Part shown: positions 33,347 through 36,708 of the stretch, piece after piece
Layout: each line of letters begins with the position of its first letter
How positions within the stretch are numbered: the stretch's first letter is position 1
NCBI GenBank assembly: GCA_019873665.1
Contig: JAIOAV010000034.1
Span: 1 to 36,708, forward strand
From: Chloroflexota bacterium
GTDB lineage: Bacteria > Chloroflexota > Anaerolineae > JAAYEA01
Length of the DNA stretch: 36,708 bases
Reading direction: 5' to 3'
The notes under the pieces: generated by a model
What the model was told of the DNA's origin: nothing
What the model saw: only the letters and a program-made list of their open reading frames with translations
Databases searched by the model: none
Made by a program: the position numbers and the translations under genes

Positions 33347-34015
33347 TCAGCGCGGGTTGCGGCGCTCTACGCCCTCCATAGCCTTGCAGTTGTGCGGCTC
33401 CAGCTTCATATCGTGGAAGAGGAGCCACGTTCTGCCCAGCCGTGTCTTGAAGTAACGCCGCAGCGGCGCGTTTTCCGGCTCCTCGAGGAAAGAGAGATCT
33501 TCTTCGAGCGGGATTGGCTGGTAGCGGCCACCGGTGCGCACAAAGCCGCACTTTTCGTAGCAGCGAATAGCGCGCAGGTTGGTCGCCGCCACGTCAAGCC
33601 AGAGGACGCGGAATCCCAGCTTCTCGAAATAGTAGGGCGTGAAGAGGCGCAGCGTCTCGGTGCCGTACCCTTGGTCTATCCAATCCGCGTCGAAGGAGAT
33701 GCCCAGCACCGCCGAGTCGCCGGGGCGGACGTGGCGCAGCGAAAGCCGGCCGATCAGCCGCCCGTCGTGTAACGTTACCGCATACAGGAGATAAGTTGGG
33801 TCCTGCGCGCGCCGATTGAACCACCGTTCCATCTCGCCGCGTGTGTGCCAGGTGAGGTTCCACGTCTGGCTCAGCGGCTCATCAAACGTGCGCCACCGTT
33901 GCATCTGATCGAGATCGCTGCGGACCATCGGTCGCACGATGATCCGCTCGCCAACCAGCTCGACATCCTCTTTGATCTGCGCCAGAAACTGTGTCTCTGC
34001 GTCCATGGAAGCCAT
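33347..34015 (-). CDS. GNAT-family N-acetyltransferase
   Basis: This 222-aa acetyltransferase of the RimJ/RimL-like GNAT group transfers acetyl from acetyl-CoA to an amine. Visible features: an N-terminal RIIVRPMVRSDLDQMQRW, the central strand IGRLSLRHV, the acetyl-CoA loop DQGYGTETLRLFTPY, and the C-terminal NLRAIRCYEKCGFV. The frame is open to 34030 via TTG; ATG 34015 or 34006 are likelier, but neither has a strong ribosome site, which fits coupling to the phosphoribosyltransferase whose stop is at 34027. The last 40 residues exceed the usual domain. The stop lies 11 bases from the IS5-type end, so the C-terminus may have been altered by the insertion. Confidence 0.85.
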   Translation of the reverse strand: MASMDAETQFLAQIKEDVELVGERIIVRPMVRSDLDQMQRWRTFDEPLSQTWNLTWHTRGEMERWFNRRAQDPTYLLYAVTLHDGRLIGRLSLRHVRPGDSAVLGISFDADWIDQGYGTETLRLFTPYYFEKLGFRVLWLDVAATNLRAIRCYEKCGFVRTGGRYQPIPLEEDLSFLEEPENAPLRRYFKTRLGRTWLLFHDMKLEPHNCKAMEGVERRNPR

Positions 34016-34026
34016 ACAGCCTACTA

Positions 34027-34596
34027 TCAACTGATGGGAGCAGGGTTATCCTTCGTGAACACCGGCAGGTTGCCCAGCGCGATGACCGATTCCCACTGCT
34101 TTGGGTCCCCTTCTGTGAATACTGCTGCTTCGGCAACGACCTCACCTCCCGCCTTTTCCATCAGGTCGCGCATCGCACGGAGGGTGTTGCCGGTGCTGAC
34201 CACATCATCCACCAAGACCACGCGCTTCCCCTTGATCAGCTCCCTGTCCTTGCCGTCCAGCCAGAGCGTCTGCGGCCTGCCGGTGGTGATCGAGACCACT
34301 TCAGCAGACAGGCAGTTGAGCATGTAGGGCTTGCGCTCCTTACGCACGACCACATACGGCTTTTTCGTCCGCACGGATAGCTCATAGGCAAGCGGGATGC
34401 TCTTTTCCGCGGGTGTGACGAGGACATCAAAATCGGTTGGCAGGCGTTTCGCCAGCGCTTTGGCCGTGGCTTGAACCACTTCCGTATCCCCCAGCATATT
34501 GAACAAGGCGATCTTCACGCCGGGCGCGACCTCGAGCAACGGGAAACGACGCTTCAATCCGGCGACGGTAACGTTGTAGTATTGTTGCTCCTCCAT
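34027..34596 (-). CDS. Adenine phosphoribosyltransferase-like protein
   Basis: This 189-aa type I phosphoribosyltransferase has the PRPP-binding loop [17 protein letters not shown] (about residues 125-141) and the preceding [14 protein letters not shown] segment like that of Apt. Enzymes of this class salvage a purine base with PRPP in the cytoplasm. Length is slightly above that of typical Apt (about 170-180), and the base-specific residues cannot be assigned, so a xanthine- or orphan-type transferase or a regulatory homologue is possible. ATG 34596 has AGGAGGG at 9 bases. It is followed by the GNAT gene and preceded by the aldo/keto reductase gene with a 67-base gap. Confidence 0.85.
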   Translation of the reverse strand: MEEQQYYNVTVAGLKRRFPLLEVAPGVKIALFNMLGDTEVVQATAKALAKRLPTDFDVLVTPAEKSIPLAYELSVRTKKPYVVVRKERKPYMLNCLSAEVVSITTGRPQTLWLDGKDRELIKGKRVVLVDDVVSTGNTLRAMRDLMEKAGGEVVAEAAVFTEGDPKQWESVIALGNLPVFTKDNPAPIS

Positions 34597-34663
34597 CTGC
34601 TGGCCCTCCTACACTCTGATCGTTATTATCGCCCTACGCCAGATCACGGCACAAGTGCTACTG

Positions 34664-35707
34664 CTACGATGCCTTGGCTTCGACCTCCCACTGTGCCTTG
34701 ACCCGCTTGTAAAATTCGACGTTTTCCACAAGCATGTCGCGAATTGGCAGGCCATATGGACATTTCGTCTCGCACTCGCCGCACTGAGCGCAGTTCTCAG
34801 CGGTCGTAATAGCTTGATCAAACCCGCCCACAAAGAAACGCTGCGGCGGAAAGCGCTTCCAGAAGCTCCTGATGTTCATCACAGTCGAGATAGGGATACC
34901 CTGCGGACACGGCTGGCAGTAATCGCAACGCCGGCAGAAGCGCTTGCCCAGCTCCTGGCGAATCCGCTCCATCTCCTGGCTCTCGGCAGGTCTCATCTCC
35001 CACGGACCGTTGACGATGTTAACGATCTCTTCCATCTCTTCCAGCCGCTCGATCCCGGGGTCAGGCAGCACATTGTATTGCAGAAGGAACTTGAACGCTA
35101 GGTTTGCCTTCTCCAGCAGGCCGCCCGCCATCGGTTTCATGGCGATAAAACCGACATCATGTTGGATCGCCAGCGGCAGCAGTTCCTGCGCCGGCTCCGA
35201 GGTCACAAAGTTGAACGGAAACTGCACCGTCTCGAAAAGCCCCGTAGGCACCGCCTTCAGCGCGATGTCCATGGAGTGGCTTGTGATGCCGATGTGGTGG
35301 ATCTTGCCCGCCTGCAGCGCTTCCTGCGCCGCTTCCATCGCGCCGCCCGGACCCAACACCTGCGCGAACGCCTGCTCGCTGCTGACCCCGTGGAACTGCC
35401 AAAGGTCTATATAGTCGGTCTGGAGCCGCTGCAACGATAGCTCCAGGTGCGCCAGCGCTGTCGCCCGATCACGCGCACCGGTCTTGGTTGCCAGCACTAT
35501 GTCATCCCGCCGGCCAGCGATCGCCTTGCCGATGCGCTCCTCGCTGGTGGTGTAGCCATTGGCCGTGTCAATGAACGTGATTCCCAGATCCAGACAGCCG
35601 CGAACCACGCGCACCGCTTCCTCATCTGTGAGTCGCTGGATGGGGATCCCGCCAAACCCAACCCGTGAAACCTGCAAGTTCGTTTTTCCCAGCCTGATCG
35701 TCTTCAT
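34664..35707 (-). CDS. Aldo/keto reductase with C-terminal ferredoxin-like Cys motifs
   Basis: This 347-aa protein has an aldo/keto reductase barrel at residues 1-230, with Asp in FIDTANGYTTSEE, Lys in LATKTGA and His in WQFHGV as expected for catalysis. A C-terminal extension holds two Cys clusters: CRRCDYCQPCPQG (about residues 258-270) and CAQCGECETKCPYG (about 308-321). The second is a classic 4Fe-4S ligand pattern. Such fused reductases probably pass electrons between a nicotinamide or ferredoxin pool and a carbonyl substrate; the substrate is unknown. ATG 35707 is preceded by AGGAGC. A candidate promoter lies 35 bases upstream. Confidence 0.9.
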   Translation of the reverse strand: MKTIRLGKTNLQVSRVGFGGIPIQRLTDEEAVRVVRGCLDLGITFIDTANGYTTSEERIGKAIAGRRDDIVLATKTGARDRATALAHLELSLQRLQTDYIDLWQFHGVSSEQAFAQVLGPGGAMEAAQEALQAGKIHHIGITSHSMDIALKAVPTGLFETVQFPFNFVTSEPAQELLPLAIQHDVGFIAMKPMAGGLLEKANLAFKFLLQYNVLPDPGIERLEEMEEIVNIVNGPWEMRPAESQEMERIRQELGKRFCRRCDYCQPCPQGIPISTVMNIRSFWKRFPPQRFFVGGFDQAITTAENCAQCGECETKCPYGLPIRDMLVENVEFYKRVKAQWEVEAKAS

Positions 35708-35740
35708 TGCTGCTCCTGACTGTGCCTCACACGATGGCCT

Positions 35741-35746
35741 ATTCTA
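35741..35746 (-). promoter_or_regulatory. Candidate -10 box of the aldo/keto reductase gene
   Basis: On the minus strand TAGAAT, preceded by TGC (extended -10), lies about 34 bases ahead of the ATG. No good -35 is present; TTTTCC at 18 bases is weak. Confidence 0.35.
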
Positions 35747-35814
35747 GCACAGGAGAAGGCAAAGGGAAAACCAGAGCAGTGAGGGTGTCCGCCGCAGACT
35801 TACGCATTCGGCGA

Positions 35815-35842
35815 TTGACGCGGCTGGCATGATCGCTATAAT
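35815..35842 (+). promoter_or_regulatory. Sigma-70 promoter of the glycosidase-like gene
   Basis: TTGACG (35815-35820), a 16-base spacer and consensus TATAAT (35837-35842) lie 34 bases ahead of the start codon, with a GAGGGAGG ribosome site between. The promoter is divergent from that of the aldo/keto reductase. Confidence 0.75.
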
Positions 35843-35876
35843 CAGGCGAAGGGGTTGCAGAAACGAGGGAGGCTGC

Positions 35877-36708
35877 ATGAGATTATCGAGATTCGCCACA
35901 AACCCGATCATCCGCCCGCACATGGATGACCGCATGGGGAGCAATATCAATGGGCCGTCCCTGATCCGCGTTCCGCCCTGGCTCCCCAACCCGCTGGGCA
36001 GATATTACCTCTACTTTGCTCATCACCAGGGAACCTATATCCGGCTGGCGTACGCCGACCGGCTGGAGGGGCCGTGGCAAACATATACGCCGGGCACGTT
36101 AGCTTTGAGCGAGTCGTTCTGTCAGCACCATATCGCCTCACCAGACGTCCATGTGGACGACGAACGGCGGCAGATCAGGATGTATTACCATGGGCCCTAC
36201 GAGGGAAAGCAGGTGTCGCGGGTGGCGATCTCCACCGACGGCCTGCACTTTACGGCGCTGCCGGAGGTGCTCGGCGTGTCATATTTCCGCGTCTTTCGCT
36301 GGCGAGGCCAGCACTATGCGCTGGGGATGCCGGGCATCTTCTACCGGTCCGCCGACGGGCTTTCCGGCTTTCAAGAAGGGCCCACCCTCTTTACACCGGA
36401 CATGCGCCATACCGCCGTCAGGCTGAATGGCAACAGGCTGTCAGTGTTTTACTCTAACGTGCATGACTGCCCGGAGCGCATTCTGCTCTCCACCATCGAG
36501 CTGACCGATGATTGGCTGAGATGGCAAGCGTCCCAGCCGGTTACTGTGCTGGCGCCGGGGGAGGAATATGAGGGGGCCGACCTGCCGTGCGAACCATCCG
36601 TGCGCGGGTGGGCGCCGCAGCGCGTGCGACAGCTACGCGATCCGGCGATCTACGAGGAGGACGGCAGGACCTATCTGCTCTATTCCGTAGCCGGGGAGCA
36701 TGGCATTG
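35877..36708 (+). CDS. Five-bladed beta-propeller glycosidase-like protein (partial)
   Basis: The frame is open from ATG 35877 to the window end, giving 277 residues without a stop. The pattern TNPIIRP at the N-terminus, GRYYLYFAHHQG, IRLAYADRLEGPW, SPDVHVDDERRQIRMYYHG and RDPAIYEEDGRTYLLYS fits the GH43/GH32/GH130-type propeller superfamily. In these, RDP and SPD repeats near blade starts often carry the active-site carboxylates. The exact family cannot be fixed from a partial sequence. No signal peptide is visible, suggesting a cytoplasmic hydrolase or phosphorylase. ATG has GAGGGAGG directly upstream and its own promoter. It may begin another carbohydrate locus to the right. Confidence 0.78.
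   Translation, partial: MRLSRFATNPIIRPHMDDRMGSNINGPSLIRVPPWLPNPLGRYYLYFAHHQGTYIRLAYADRLEGPWQTYTPGTLALSESFCQHHIASPDVHVDDERRQIRMYYHGPYEGKQVSRVAISTDGLHFTALPEVLGVSYFRVFRWRGQHYALGMPGIFYRSADGLSGFQEGPTLFTPDMRHTAVRLNGNRLSVFYSNVHDCPERILLSTIELTDDWLRWQASQPVTVLAPGEEYEGADLPCEPSVRGWAPQRVRQLRDPAIYEEDGRTYLLYSVAGEHGI

Overview
The window reads as a G+C-rich chromosomal segment from a Chloroflexota-type bacterium (Anaerolineae or a relative). This assignment is an inference. It rests on the Tat-type lipoprotein transporter subunit with a long Val/Glu/Lys-rich then Thr/Pro-rich linker, the T-box-controlled trp operon, and the overall gene content. No rRNA or other clear taxonomic marker is present, and no intact tRNA gene could be recognised.

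Layout. (1) 1-1150: a decayed mutator-type transposase that runs off the left edge, followed by a gene-free stretch with a degenerate tRNA-like sequence. (2) 1491-10579, leftward: a catabolic operon. From its promoter it reads: frameshifted solute-binding lipoprotein, two permeases, two ATPases (Opp/Dpp type), and two tandem sialidase-like (Asp-box) proteins. (3) 10888-18872, rightward and divergent: a ROK repressor, a URO-D-family protein, a truncated HpcH/HpaI aldolase, a xylose-isomerase-like TIM barrel, an M20 amidohydrolase, a second URO-D-family protein, an RpiB-like isomerase, a frameshifted small membrane protein and a broken third URO-D-family gene. The two arms share a promoter region with facing -35 boxes inside an inverted repeat, so they probably form one ROK-controlled regulon for uptake and breakdown of an unidentified glycan or glycoconjugate.

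(4) 18873-23781: a mobile-element island. An IS5-type element sits inside the third URO-D gene. An IS21-type element with a 6-bp target duplication splits an unknown gene. An IS481-type remnant ends exactly at the -35 box of the next promoter. (5) 23776-30836: that promoter, a tryptophan T-box leader (TGG specifier), and the operon trpE-trpGD(fused)-trpC-trpF-trpB-trpA with tightly overlapping genes. (6) 31048-32201: a PadR-type repressor with its own dyad, coupled to a HEAT-repeat protein. (7) 32505-33336: a chimeric IS5/IS110 transposase remnant. (8) 33347-36708: a GNAT acetyltransferase, a phosphoribosyltransferase, an aldo/keto reductase with ferredoxin-like Cys motifs (all leftward), and a rightward five-bladed beta-propeller glycosidase-like gene cut by the window end.

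The most interesting items are the unusual glycan-type locus with three URO-D-family genes, the IS end that supplies the trp -35 element, the T-box leader with a terminator-like hairpin ahead of the antiterminator, and the repeated transition-type nonsense mutations in the transposase genes. Several frameshifts could be assembly errors and need reads to settle.
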